This document shows, piece after piece, positions 17,954 through 26,874 of a stretch of 64,000 nt of DNA. Position numbers and translations under genes: made by a program. Every line of letters begins with the position of its first letter. Position 1 is the first letter of the stretch. The notes under the pieces were generated by a model. It searched no databases and was not told the DNA's origin. It saw only the letters and a list, made by a program, of their open reading frames with translations. Origin of the DNA: Pseudomonas viridiflava (GTDB taxonomy: Bacteria > Pseudomonadota > Gammaproteobacteria > Pseudomonadales > Pseudomonadaceae); assembly GCF_900580865.1 (NCBI RefSeq), contig NZ_UTBZ01000168.1, forward strand, positions 62,001 through 126,000, read 5' to 3'.

Positions 17954-18322
17954 ATGACCTGGACATTCGATCACCTGGCTTTCAATACCGCTGACGGGCA
18001 GAGCTTGCAGGACGATTTCGCCAAGTTGCTCGGGCTCAAGCCAGGCCGGCGGCCGCCGTTTCCGTTTCCCGGGCGTTGGCTGTATCAGGATGAACATGCC
18101 GTGGTGCATGTGATTGAGCGGCCGTTGCCCGATGACACGGAATTGAGCCACATCGCGTTTCTTACTGATGAACCGGCGGAAACGGTGTTGCGGCGGGTGC
18201 GTGACAGTGGATTGCCTTATCAACTGGCGCAGGTTCCGGGGAAGGGGATTGCGCAGATTTTTGTGCAGATGCCGGGTGGTCTGGTGATTGAGCTGGACGC
18301 CAAAGCACAGCCCTCACCCTAA
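17954..18322 (+). CDS. VOC-family (glyoxalase-fold) protein
   Basis: A 122-residue protein with one VOC domain (MTWTFDHLAFNTADGQSLQ; LSHIAFLTDEP; PGGLVIELDAK). VOC proteins include lyases, dioxygenases and antibiotic-binding proteins; the exact reaction is not clear. GGAG lies 9 bases before the ATG. The last residues (AKAQPSP) and the TAA stop are encoded by the CCTCACCCTAACCC repeat that begins here, so the repeat supplies the stop codon. Confidence 0.85.
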   Translation: MTWTFDHLAFNTADGQSLQDDFAKLLGLKPGRRPPFPFPGRWLYQDEHAVVHVIERPLPDDTELSHIAFLTDEPAETVLRRVRDSGLPYQLAQVPGKGIAQIFVQMPGGLVIELDAKAQPSP

Positions 18323-18570
18323 CCCTCTCCCAGAGGGAGAGGGGACCGACCGAGGCGTTTGAACGAGGTACACCGACGTGCGATATCGAGTCGAACTCAG
18401 GTCTTGAAAAGCACCAAAATTGCCTCCCTTTCCCCGAGTCGAACTCAGGTCTTGAAAAGCACCAAAATCGCCTCCCTTTCCCCAGTCGAACTCAGGTCTT
18501 GAAAAGCACGGCGATCGGCTCCCTTTCCCCCTCGCCCCCTTGGGGGAGAGGGTTGGGGTGAGGGGGAAAA
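18303..18570. repeat. CCCTCTCCC repeat pair enclosing three 48-bp tandem units
   Basis: The stretch opens with CCCTCACCCTAACCCTCTCC and closes with the inverted form GGGAGAGGGTTGGGGTGAGG. Inside, a unit of about 48 bp (GAGTCGAACTCAGGTCTTGA and on to CTCCCTTTCCCC) occurs three times, beginning near 18388, 18436 and 18484; the last copy has diverged in its second half. No gene is seen in 18323-18654. Confidence 0.85.
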
Positions 18571-18611
18571 GATCTACAGGACACCACAAAAGCCCAGCCG
18601 AAACCCCAATA

Positions 18612-18637
18612 AAAAACGACCCTGAAAAGGGCCGTTC
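18612..18637 (-). terminator. Intrinsic terminator of the MFS gene
   Basis: On the minus strand AACGGCCCT and AGGGTCGTT (one G-U pair) close a TTTC loop, followed by TTTT. It lies 18 bases after the stop of the MFS transporter. Confidence 0.75.
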
Positions 18638-18654
18638 TTCCATCCATCAAAAAC

Positions 18655-19965
18655 TCAAGCCCGCAACGTCCGCGTCATGCGCAACGCCAGCAGACTCCCG
18701 CCAACAATCACCCCCGCCAGCAGATACAACGCCGCATCGGTCGACCCCGTGCTGTCCTTGACCCAACCCACCAGATAAGGGCTAAGAAACCCAGCCATCT
18801 GTCCCATCGAGTTGATCAACGCCAGACCACCGGCCGCAGCGCCCGCACTTAACATGGCCGTCGGCACCGGCCAGAACATCGGCAGACCCGTCAACGCGCC
18901 CATGGTGGCAATGGTCAGACCGAGAATCGCAATCGCCGGGTTCGCCGCGAAATTCACCGCAATCACCAGACCGATCGCGCCCATCAGCATCGGCACCACC
19001 AAGTGCCAGCGACGCTCCTTGCGCAAGTCCGCCGAACGCCCGACCACCAGCATGAACACCGCTGCCAGCAGATACGGAATTGCACTCAACCAACCGATCA
19101 CCAGGTTATCGCTGAAACCGAGGTTCTTGATGATCGACGGCAGCCAGAAGTTGATCGCGTACACGCCGCTCTGAATGCAGAAATAAATCAGGCCGAACGC
19201 CCAGATCGCCGGGTTCTTGAACACCGCCAGCAGCGAGTCGGAGGTGGTTTTCGGTTTGTTCGCCAAATCTTCGGCTTGATCCGCCTCAAGTACCGCACGT
19301 TCGTGCGGGGTCAGCCATTTGGCGTTGGCGAAGCTGTCGCTCAGGAGGAAATAGGCGAGAGCGCCGAGGATAACCGTCGGAATGCCTTGCAGCAGAAACA
19401 TCCACTGCCAGCCGGCCAGACCGCCCTGGCCCGCGGCGAAGTGATTGAGAATCCAGCCAGAGAAGGGGCTGCCGAGCAATCCGGAAACCGGGATCGCCGA
19501 CATGAACAACGCCATGATCCGGCCACGGCGGAAGGTCGGGAACCACTGCGAGAGGTATAAAACAACGCCCGGGAAGAACCCGGCTTCAGCCGCACCGGTG
19601 AACAGGCGCAGGGTGTAGAACTCGGTTGGGGTGGTGACGAACAACAGGCAGGTCGACAGCGTGCCCCAAGTGATCATCATCACCGCAATCCAGCGCCGTG
19701 GACCGAATTTGCTCAGCGCCAGGTTGCTCGGCACGCCGCACAGCACGTAGCCGATGAAGAAGATACCGGCACCGAGGCCGTACACGGTTTCGCTGAATTT
19801 CAGCGCGTCGAGCATCTGCAGTTTGGCAAATCCAACGTTGACTCGGTCGAGGTAGTTGAACAAGTAGCAGATGAAGATGAAGGGGATCAAACGCAGGGTG
19901 ATGCGTTTGTAGACGGCGTTTTTATCGTCTTCGATGGTCTGGGTAGCTGCGGCGCTCTGCGACAT
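18655..19965 (-). CDS. MFS transporter, anion:cation symporter type
   Basis: A 436-residue inner-membrane carrier with 12 predicted helices. The opening (YKRITLRLIPFIFICYLFNY, LDRVNVGFAKLQM) is typical of the anion:cation symporter family that imports tartrate, glucarate, phthalate or similar organic acids. It diverges from a CdaR-type sugar-diacid regulator and is close to glycerate kinase, so uptake of a sugar diacid or glycerate is a reasonable inference. The start ATG 19965 follows AGAGAG. Confidence 0.88.
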   Translation of the reverse strand: MSQSAAATQTIEDDKNAVYKRITLRLIPFIFICYLFNYLDRVNVGFAKLQMLDALKFSETVYGLGAGIFFIGYVLCGVPSNLALSKFGPRRWIAVMMITWGTLSTCLLFVTTPTEFYTLRLFTGAAEAGFFPGVVLYLSQWFPTFRRGRIMALFMSAIPVSGLLGSPFSGWILNHFAAGQGGLAGWQWMFLLQGIPTVILGALAYFLLSDSFANAKWLTPHERAVLEADQAEDLANKPKTTSDSLLAVFKNPAIWAFGLIYFCIQSGVYAINFWLPSIIKNLGFSDNLVIGWLSAIPYLLAAVFMLVVGRSADLRKERRWHLVVPMLMGAIGLVIAVNFAANPAIAILGLTIATMGALTGLPMFWPVPTAMLSAGAAAGGLALINSMGQMAGFLSPYLVGWVKDSTGSTDAALYLLAGVIVGGSLLALRMTRTLRA

Positions 19966-20136
19966 AGCGGCTCTCTCTTTATTATGATTTTTTGCGATGC
20001 AAAGGGTAACGTTGATCGCCCCGAGAGTCTCGGTCACCTTTGGCCGGATTGTCTTTGTGCCTGAGCACAGGGTTTGCCGCTAGACCCTGTGCGACTGAAC
20101 AACTGCCAGTGCCATAAATCAAGGATTGCCTCCGCT

Positions 20137-21258
20137 ATGTTCGAACTCGATCACGACCTCGCCCAGGACATCGTCGACCGGGCCATGGCCATTTTGCCCT
20201 ACAACGTCAATGTCATGGACAGCCAGGGGCTGATCCTCGGCAGCGGTGAACCGGAGCGCATCAACACCCGTCACGAAGGCGCGCAACTGGTGCTGGCCAA
20301 CGGTCGCGTGGTCGAGATCGACGCGCAAACGGCAGTGCATTTGAAAGGTGTGCAACCGGGCATCAACCTGCCGCTGTTGCTCGATCAGCGCTTGATCGGC
20401 GTGCTCGGCATCACCGGTGAGCCGGAGCAACTGCGCACTTACGCCGAGCTGGTGCGCATGACTGCCGAAATGCTCGTCGGCCAGCGCAATCAGCAGGCCG
20501 AGCAGCAATGGCGACGCCAGCGTTGTGATGATCTGCTGGCGTTGCTGCTGAGCGAGGCGGGGGACTCGCCGCGTCTGGTCGATGAAGCTCAGCAACTCGG
20601 GCTTAAACCGCAACTGACGCGGGTGCCGTATCTGTTCGAGCTGGGACTTGAACATGGGCCGGGGCAAACCGTCGAGGCGCTGAGTGCCTGGCTGACCTCG
20701 CGTTATCCGGACAGCTGGTGCGTGAGTTCGGCGAAGTCGTCGCTGCTGTGGTGTCGGCCGGCGAGTCAGCACGTCGAGCATGATCGCCTGCTGGAAAAAC
20801 TCGACGGCCTCGGCTGGAAGGTTCTGCGCATCGCCGTGGGCGGGCAGGCCGATGGACTGGCCGGGCTGCGCCGTTGTTATCGGCGAGTCGGTGATTTGCT
20901 CGCCTATGGACGGGAAGTGTTGCCGCACTCACGACTGCTGACGCTGAACCGCTATCGCTTGCCGGTGATGTTGTGGCGGCATCGCAACGACGATGCACTG
21001 GACGAATTGCTCAAACCGCTGCGCAAGGTGATCGCCAAGGACGGCAACGGGCAGTTGCTGGCGACGCTGCGCAGCTGGTGCGAGCACGATGGCCAGAGTC
21101 AAGCGTGTGCCGATGCGCTGGGGATTCATCGCAACAGTTTGCGTTATCGGATGGAGAGGATTGCCGAGTTGAGTGGGGTTGATCCGTTGCGGCTGGATGG
21201 GATGTTGGCGCTGTATCTTGGGGTGCAGCTGCTGCCGCAGACCGACCTGTCGGCATAA
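20137..21258 (+). CDS. cdaR: CdaR-family sugar diacid transcriptional regulator
   Basis: CdaR activates genes for glucarate, galactarate and glycerate use in Escherichia coli. The 373-residue protein has the sugar-diacid recognition domain (FELDHDLAQDIVDRAMAILP, about residues 1-135), a middle GGDEF-like region and a C-terminal PucR-type helix-turn-helix (CADALGIHRNSLRYRMERIA). The start ATG 20137 matches the family opening. It sits between a divergent MFS carrier and glycerate kinase, both likely targets. Confidence 0.9.
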   Translation: MFELDHDLAQDIVDRAMAILPYNVNVMDSQGLILGSGEPERINTRHEGAQLVLANGRVVEIDAQTAVHLKGVQPGINLPLLLDQRLIGVLGITGEPEQLRTYAELVRMTAEMLVGQRNQQAEQQWRRQRCDDLLALLLSEAGDSPRLVDEAQQLGLKPQLTRVPYLFELGLEHGPGQTVEALSAWLTSRYPDSWCVSSAKSSLLWCRPASQHVEHDRLLEKLDGLGWKVLRIAVGGQADGLAGLRRCYRRVGDLLAYGREVLPHSRLLTLNRYRLPVMLWRHRNDDALDELLKPLRKVIAKDGNGQLLATLRSWCEHDGQSQACADALGIHRNSLRYRMERIAELSGVDPLRLDGMLALYLGVQLLPQTDLSA

Positions 21259-21272
21259 AGTGTTCTTCAGGA

Positions 21273-21344
21273 CGCCTTCGCGAGCAAGCTCGCTCCCACA
21301 GGGGAATGCATTTCAAATGTGGGAGCGAGCTTGCTCGCGAAGGC
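21273..21344. repeat. REPIN
   Basis: Inverted REP cores GCGAGCAAGCTCGCTCCCAC and GTGGGAGCGAGCTTGCTCGC with a short spacer of about 20 bases, between the cdaR-type gene and glycerate kinase. Confidence 0.9.
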
Positions 21345-21472
21345 GGCGGAACATTCAACATCAGATCTTTTGTGAAAATGAACAATAAACGCCCCCGCCA
21401 CTTGTGCAGCGGACAGGCGTCAAGGCGCAGGCCGACTGGCAGCATGAGGGGCATTGCAACCGGAGAATTCGC

Positions 21473-22612
21473 ATGAAGATCGTCATCGCCCCCGATTCGT
21501 TCAAGGACAGCCTCAGTGCCCAAGGTGTCGCCGAAGCCATCGCCCTCGGCCTGGCCCAGGTGTGGCCGCAGGCAACGATGGTCAAATGCCCGATGGCTGA
21601 CGGCGGCGAAGGCACGGTCGAATCGATCCTCGCCGCCTGCGAAGGCGAACTGCGCCGCACCCGCGTGCGTGGCCCGTTGGGCAGTCCCGTCGACGCCGCG
21701 TGGGGCTGGTTGCCGCACAACCACACGGCAATTATCGAAATGGCAGAAGCCAGTGGCCTGCAATTGGTACCGCTGGGGCAACGCGATGCCTGCATCAGCA
21801 GCACCTTCGGTACCGGCGAACTGATTCGCGCAGCGCTGGATGCCGGCGCGCAACGGGTGATTCTGGCGATTGGCGGCAGCGCGACCAATGATGGCGGCGC
21901 TGGGGCAATGCAAGCGCTGGGCGTGAAGTTGCTCGATGCGCAGAGTCAGTCGCTGGTGCCCGGCGGTCTGGCGTTGGCGCAACTGGCGAAGCTGGACCTG
22001 AGCGAGCTCGACCCGCGTCTGGCGCAGGTGCGCTTCGATATCGCGGCCGACGTGGACAACCCTCTGTGCGGCCCGCACGGCGCCTCGGCGATTTTCGGCC
22101 CGCAGAAAGGTGCATCGCCGGCGCAAGTGCAGCAACTCGATCAGGCGTTGGGCCACTTCGCCGAACTGTGTGCGCAAGCGTTGGGCAAAGATGTCCGCGA
22201 CGAACCGGGCAGCGGAGCGGCGGGAGGTTTGGGCTTTGCGGCCAAGGCCTTTCTCGGCGCGCAATTTCAAGCCGGGGTGGAAGTGGTTGCCGAACTGGTC
22301 GGTCTCGCCGACGCAGTCAAAGGCGCTGATCTGGTGATCACCGGAGAAGGGCGATTCGATGCCCAGACCTTGCGCGGCAAGACGCCATTCGGTGTCGCGC
22401 GGATTGCCAGGCAACACGCGGTGCCGGTGATTGTCATCGCCGGGACATTGGGCGAGGGTTATCAAGCGCTTTACGATCACGGCATCGATGCGGCATTCGC
22501 CGTGACCAGCGGCCCGATGACGCTGGAGCAGGCCTGCGCCGAAGCACCGCGTCTGTTGCGTGAACGCGCGACGGATATCGCCCGCGTCTGGCAGCTCGCT
22601 GTCAAACGCTGA
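21473..22612 (+). CDS. Glycerate kinase (GarK/GlxK type I)
   Basis: This kinase phosphorylates D-glycerate and connects sugar-diacid or glyoxylate catabolism to glycolysis. The 379-residue protein has the family opening KIVIAPDSFKDSLSAQ, the MADGGEGTVE loop, AIGGSATNDGG (about 136-146) and GEGRFDAQTLRGKTP. The start ATG 21473 follows GGAGAATTCGC. It probably forms a functional unit with the CdaR-type regulator upstream, although a REPIN separates them. Confidence 0.93.
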   Translation: MKIVIAPDSFKDSLSAQGVAEAIALGLAQVWPQATMVKCPMADGGEGTVESILAACEGELRRTRVRGPLGSPVDAAWGWLPHNHTAIIEMAEASGLQLVPLGQRDACISSTFGTGELIRAALDAGAQRVILAIGGSATNDGGAGAMQALGVKLLDAQSQSLVPGGLALAQLAKLDLSELDPRLAQVRFDIAADVDNPLCGPHGASAIFGPQKGASPAQVQQLDQALGHFAELCAQALGKDVRDEPGSGAAGGLGFAAKAFLGAQFQAGVEVVAELVGLADAVKGADLVITGEGRFDAQTLRGKTPFGVARIARQHAVPVIVIAGTLGEGYQALYDHGIDAAFAVTSGPMTLEQACAEAPRLLRERATDIARVWQLAVKR

Positions 22613-22619
22613 GCCAGAT

Positions 22620-22702
22620 CAGCTGCCGAAGGCTGTGATCTTTTGATACTGCTTTTAAATGTCAAAAGATCGCAGCCTCGTTCCACTCGACAACTCCTAC
22701 AC
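22620..22702. repeat. Second-type repeat pair (GATCTTTTGA family) with a variant arm
   Basis: Inverted arms AGCTGCCGAAGGCTGTGATC...TTTTGA and TCAAAAGATCGCAGCC flank a short spacer. The right arm carries CTCGTTCCACTCGAC before AACTCCTAC instead of the usual TTCGGCAGCTCCTAC seen in the sister copy at 62590-62676. Confidence 0.8.
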
Positions 22703-22901
22703 AAAACAATGACTGTGTTTCATCGCTGTAACACCCTGAAAAATAGTTGCGCTTGACCCGCAATCTTCCTAAAGCCTGGCCGATACAGCTAACAGGCGCG
22801 CACATAACTTCCTAAAACAGTGACGCCGGACTGAGCCCGCCCCCCACGGGCCAGTGAAGACGCATGGACGCTCGTAGTTTCTATCTTTCGAGAGCTCAAC
22901 T

Positions 22902-24527
22902 ATGTCCCTGCGTAACCTGAATATCGCGCCCCGTGCCTTCCTCGGTTTTGCCTTTATCGCCTTGCTGGTGATCGTGCTCGGCGTGTTCGCTGTCAACCGC
23001 ATGTCGATCATCCGGCAGGCCTCTGTCGAGATGGATTCGACGCAACTCCCCAGCGTGACGCAGCTTGCCGTAGTGACAGAAAACGTCCTGCGGCTGCGCA
23101 TCCTTTCGTTCCGGGTATTGGTCAACCGCGAAGCGGCCGGGTTGCAGGAAGCGCAGACCCGCATCGGCGTTCTGGTCGACAAGGTTCGCGCCGCCCAGGC
23201 CAGTTACGCCGCACTGCCGGCCGGCCCGGAAGAACGGGCGTTGTACCAGACCTTCGCGACCACGCTGGACAACTACCTGCAAGCGCAGAACCAGATGATG
23301 GAGCTGTCGCGCCAGGACAAACTCGACGAGATGCGCACCCTGATCAACACGCGGATCAAGGACGGTACCGACCAGATGGGCGAGCAGCTCAACAAACTGA
23401 TCGCCATGAATGCCTCCGACGCGAAAACCGCGTCGATTCAGGCCGGCCAATATTATGACAGCGCCATCACCGGCATCATTATCGTCGCTGTTTTTGCCGC
23501 CGTAGCGACCGTGCTACTGGCCTGGTTGCTGACCCGCAGCATCGTCGCGCCGTTGAACCGCGCCGTGCAGGCCGCGCAAACCATAGCGGGCGGCAACCTG
23601 ACCAAAGTCATCGAAGTAGACGGCAAGGACGAACCGGCCCGCCTGCTCGAAGCGCTCGCGGCGATGCAGAACAACCTGCGCAAAACCATCGAACAGATCG
23701 CAGGTTCCGCCACGCAACTGGGCGCCGCTGCCGAAGAACTCAGCGCGGTGACCGAAGAAGCTTCCCGTGGTCTGCAGCAGCAGAACAACGAAATCGAGCA
23801 AGCCGCCACCGCCGTCAACGAGATGACCGCCGCCGTCGAAGAAGTCGCGCGCAACGCCGTGTCGACCTCCGAAGCCTCGAACCAGTCGACCCACGCCGCC
23901 CGCGAAGGTCGCGATCAAGTGGTGAAAACCGTCGACGCGATCCAGACCATGACCCACGACGTGCAGAACACCGCGCACATGATCGAAGGCCTCGCCGCAC
24001 AGGGCCGCGACATTGGCAAAGTACTCGACGTGATCCGCGCCATCGCCGAACAGACCAACCTGCTGGCGCTCAACGCGGCCATCGAAGCGGCGCGCGCCGG
24101 TGAGGCCGGGCGCGGTTTTGCCGTGGTCGCAGACGAAGTGCGGGCACTGGCCCATCGCACGGCGCAGTCGACCCAGGAAATCGAAAAAATGGTCGCCGGC
24201 ATCCAGAACGGCACCGGCGAAGCGGTTTCGTCGATGCAGCAAAGCAACCAGCGCACCCAATCCACCCTGGAAATGGCCCGCGCCGCCGGTGTGGCGCTGG
24301 AGCAGATCACCCAGTCGATCCACCAGATCAACGAGCGCAACCTGGTCATCGCCAGCGCCTCGGAAGAGCAGGCGCAGGTCTCACGTGAGGTCGACCGTAA
24401 CTTGGTCAACATCCGCGATCTGGCTACGCAATCGGCCGCCGGGGCCAATCAGACCAGCGCCGCGACCCACGAACTGTCGCGTCTGGCGGTGGATTTGAAC
24501 GCCATGGTGGCGCGTTTCGTGATTTGA
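22902..24527 (+). CDS. Methyl-accepting chemotaxis protein
   Basis: A 541-residue chemoreceptor. TM1 lies about residues 11-33 (FLGFAFIALLVIVLGVFAV). A four-helix-type periplasmic sensor domain follows to about 185, then TM2 (ITGIIIVAVFAAVATVLLAW) and a HAMP domain (RSIVAPLNRAVQAAQTIAGG). The C-terminal signalling domain contains the conserved tip IAEQTNLLALNAAIEAARAG, followed by GRGFAVVADEVRALAHRT. No C-terminal CheR-binding pentapeptide is seen. The ligand is unknown. The arginine-related aminotransferase starts 42 bases downstream and might share its message. Confidence 0.95.
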   Translation: MSLRNLNIAPRAFLGFAFIALLVIVLGVFAVNRMSIIRQASVEMDSTQLPSVTQLAVVTENVLRLRILSFRVLVNREAAGLQEAQTRIGVLVDKVRAAQASYAALPAGPEERALYQTFATTLDNYLQAQNQMMELSRQDKLDEMRTLINTRIKDGTDQMGEQLNKLIAMNASDAKTASIQAGQYYDSAITGIIIVAVFAAVATVLLAWLLTRSIVAPLNRAVQAAQTIAGGNLTKVIEVDGKDEPARLLEALAAMQNNLRKTIEQIAGSATQLGAAAEELSAVTEEASRGLQQQNNEIEQAATAVNEMTAAVEEVARNAVSTSEASNQSTHAAREGRDQVVKTVDAIQTMTHDVQNTAHMIEGLAAQGRDIGKVLDVIRAIAEQTNLLALNAAIEAARAGEAGRGFAVVADEVRALAHRTAQSTQEIEKMVAGIQNGTGEAVSSMQQSNQRTQSTLEMARAAGVALEQITQSIHQINERNLVIASASEEQAQVSREVDRNLVNIRDLATQSAAGANQTSAATHELSRLAVDLNAMVARFVI

Positions 24528-24568
24528 GATACGGTGAAGGCTGGAGACTGCGCAATCAGGAGACGTAC

Positions 24569-25756
24569 ATGCGCTATTCAGCCTTGACCCAACGAATCGC
24601 CGGCGAAGGAGCAGCCGCCTGGCAGATTCACGACCGAGCGCTGGAGTTGCGCGCCGAGGGTATCGATATCCTGCTGCTGAGCGTGGGTGACCCGGATTTC
24701 GATACACCGCTGCCGATTGTCCACGGCGCGATCGACAGTTTGTTGGCCGGCGATACCCATTATTCCGAAGTGCGAGGTCGTTTGGCGTTGCGCAAGCTGA
24801 TTGCCGACCGCCATCGTCGACGCAGCGGCCAAGCGGTCGATGCCGACCATGTGATCATCATGCCCGGCGCGCAATGCGCGGTGTATTCGGTGGCGCAATG
24901 TCTGCTGGATCCGGGCGACGAAGTGATCGTCGCCGAACCGATGTATGTCACCTACGAAGGCGTGTTTGGCGCTTGCGGCGCGACGGTGGTGCCGGTGCCG
25001 GTGCGGCCGGAGAACGGCTTTCGTGTCGACCCGGTTGATGTCGCTGCGCGCATCACCCCGAAAACCCGCGCCATGCTGCTCAACAGTCCGAACAATCCCA
25101 GCGGCGCGAGCCTGTCACTGCTGATCTGGCAGGAACTGGCGGCGCTGTGCGTGCGGCATGACTTGTGGCTGATCAGCGACGAGGTCTACAGCGAACTGCT
25201 TTACGAAGGTCAGCACGTCAGCCCGGCGAGTTTGCCGGGCATGGCTGAGCGCACGGCGACCATCAACAGCCTGTCGAAATCCCACGCCATGACCGGCTGG
25301 CGCATCGGCTGGATGATCGGGCCGAAATCGCTGGCGGAGCATTTGGTCAATCTGTCGCTGAGCATGTTGTTCGGGTTACCGGATTTTGTGCAGAAAGCCG
25401 CAGAGATTGCGTTGCAGTCAGACCTGCCGGAAGTGACGCAGATGAGCGAGGAGTATCGCCTGCGTCGGGATCTGGTTTGCGAACGTCTAAGCGGTTGTCC
25501 GGGGCTGTATCCGATCCGTCCGGATGGCGGGATGTTCGTGATGGTTGATGTGCGCCAGACCGGTCTCGGCGCACAGGCGTTTGCCGAACGGTTGCTGGAG
25601 GGCTATGGGGTTTCGGTCCTCGCCGGTGAAGCGTTCGGGCCGAGTGCGGCGGGGCATATTCGCATCGGGCTGGTGCTGGACCGGGTGAAACTAGCGGATG
25701 CCTGTGCGCGGATTGCGCTGTGTGCGGCGCAGCTGTTACAGGCGCGCAGTGCCTGA
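24569..25756 (+). CDS. aruH: Arginine--pyruvate transaminase
   Basis: AruH moves the amino group of L-arginine to pyruvate, giving 2-ketoarginine and alanine, the first step of the arginine transaminase pathway of Pseudomonas. The 395-residue fold-type I PLP enzyme begins RYSALTQRIAGEGAAAWQIH, which I recognise from P. aeruginosa AruH. It has NSPNNPSGAS, SDEVYSELLYEGQHVSPASL and the PLP-lysine motif SLSKSHAMTGWRIGW. The start ATG 24569 follows GGAGACGTAC. The partner aruI decarboxylase is not adjacent. A generic aspartate-type aminotransferase is the alternative. Confidence 0.85.
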   Translation: MRYSALTQRIAGEGAAAWQIHDRALELRAEGIDILLLSVGDPDFDTPLPIVHGAIDSLLAGDTHYSEVRGRLALRKLIADRHRRRSGQAVDADHVIIMPGAQCAVYSVAQCLLDPGDEVIVAEPMYVTYEGVFGACGATVVPVPVRPENGFRVDPVDVAARITPKTRAMLLNSPNNPSGASLSLLIWQELAALCVRHDLWLISDEVYSELLYEGQHVSPASLPGMAERTATINSLSKSHAMTGWRIGWMIGPKSLAEHLVNLSLSMLFGLPDFVQKAAEIALQSDLPEVTQMSEEYRLRRDLVCERLSGCPGLYPIRPDGGMFVMVDVRQTGLGAQAFAERLLEGYGVSVLAGEAFGPSAAGHIRIGLVLDRVKLADACARIALCAAQLLQARSA

Positions 25757-25778
25757 TGGTTTTGTGTTGCCTGTCCCG

Positions 25779-25862
25779 GCCTCTTCGCGAGCAGGCTCGC
25801 TCCCACATGGGTTTTGTGAACACTGAAGATCCGGTGTGGGAGCGAGCCTGCTCGCGAAGGCG
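25779..25862. repeat. REPIN
   Basis: Inverted REP cores GCGAGCAGGCTCGCTCCCAC and GTGGGAGCGAGCCTGCTCGC with about 35 bases between, in the gap between the convergent aruH and kguD. Confidence 0.9.
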
Positions 25863-25883
25863 GCATTACAGCCACCGATTAAT

Positions 25884-26861
25884 TCAGCCCTGCCAGGCCG
25901 ATGGATTCACCAGATTCGCCGGCTTCTCTCCCTTCAGCGCCGCCAACAGATTCTCCACCGCACACCGCGCCATCGCCTCGCGGGTCTCATGCGTCGCCGA
26001 GCCCATGTGCGGCGTCGCCACCACATTATTGAGCTGCAACAGCGGCGAATCATGATTCAGCGGTTCACGCTCAAACACATCCAGCCCTGCCGCACGAATC
26101 CGTTGGTGACGCAGCGCATCGATCATCGCCGCCTCATCGACCACTTTGCCCCGCGAAATATTGATGAAGATGCTTTCCGGGCGCATCAGTGCAAACTGCT
26201 CGGCGCCAATCAAGCCTTCGGTCTGCGCCGTCAACGGCAAGGTCAGGCAAATGAAATCGGCCTGCTGGAGCAGATCTTCAAGACTGCGATATTGCGCATC
26301 GAATCGCGCCTCGACCGCCGGTTTGCGCGACTGGCTGTGATAGATCACCGGCATGCCAAACCCGAAATGCCCGCGCTGCGCCAACGCCTCGCCGATGCGG
26401 CCCATGCCGATGATGCCCAACGTCTTGCCATGCACATCGGTGCCGAAATGCGCGGGACCGATATTGCGGCTCCACTGGCCGCTGCGCACCATGTTCGCCA
26501 ATTCGACCACACGCCGGGCGGCGGCGAGGATCAGGGCGAAACCGGTGTCGGCGGTGGTTTCGGTGAGCACGTCCGGGGTGTTGCTCAGGAGGATTTTGCG
26601 CCGGGTCAGGTAATCGATGTCGTAGTTGTCGACACCCACCGAAACGCTGGCGATGGCTTCGAGTTGTGGCGCGAGATCGAGCAACGCCGCGTCGAGCTTC
26701 AAGCTGGCGCCGAGCAAACCGTGGGCGCGGGGCAGGGCATCGCGCAGTTGCATCAGTCCGTCGGCGTCGAGGCTTTCGATCAGCGTGACTTCGCACTGTT
26801 CCTGCAAACGCGCCATCAGCGCGGGCGAAAGTTTCTTGTACAACACGACCTGTTTTTTCAT
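25884..26861 (-). CDS. kguD: 2-Keto-6-phosphogluconate reductase
   Basis: KguD reduces 2-keto-6-phosphogluconate to 6-phosphogluconate with NAD(P)H, the last step before the Entner-Doudoroff pathway. The 325-residue D-2-hydroxyacid dehydrogenase has the dinucleotide motif LGIIGMGRIGEALAQRG, the catalytic Arg in NISRGKVVDE, Glu in DVFEREPL and His in VVATPHMGSATHETREAM. It is the last gene of the kguE-K-T-D order. Start ATG 26861 (MKKQVVLYK). Such enzymes also accept glyoxylate and hydroxypyruvate, so a glyoxylate reductase label is possible, but the neighbours settle it. Confidence 0.92.
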   Translation of the reverse strand: MKKQVVLYKKLSPALMARLQEQCEVTLIESLDADGLMQLRDALPRAHGLLGASLKLDAALLDLAPQLEAIASVSVGVDNYDIDYLTRRKILLSNTPDVLTETTADTGFALILAAARRVVELANMVRSGQWSRNIGPAHFGTDVHGKTLGIIGMGRIGEALAQRGHFGFGMPVIYHSQSRKPAVEARFDAQYRSLEDLLQQADFICLTLPLTAQTEGLIGAEQFALMRPESIFINISRGKVVDEAAMIDALRHQRIRAAGLDVFEREPLNHDSPLLQLNNVVATPHMGSATHETREAMARCAVENLLAALKGEKPANLVNPSAWQG

Positions 26862-26874
26862 GGCAGAAGTCTCT

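Noticed and set aside
18388..18530. CRISPR-like array
   Set aside because: The 48-bp units are contiguous with no spacers, and no cas genes are present.
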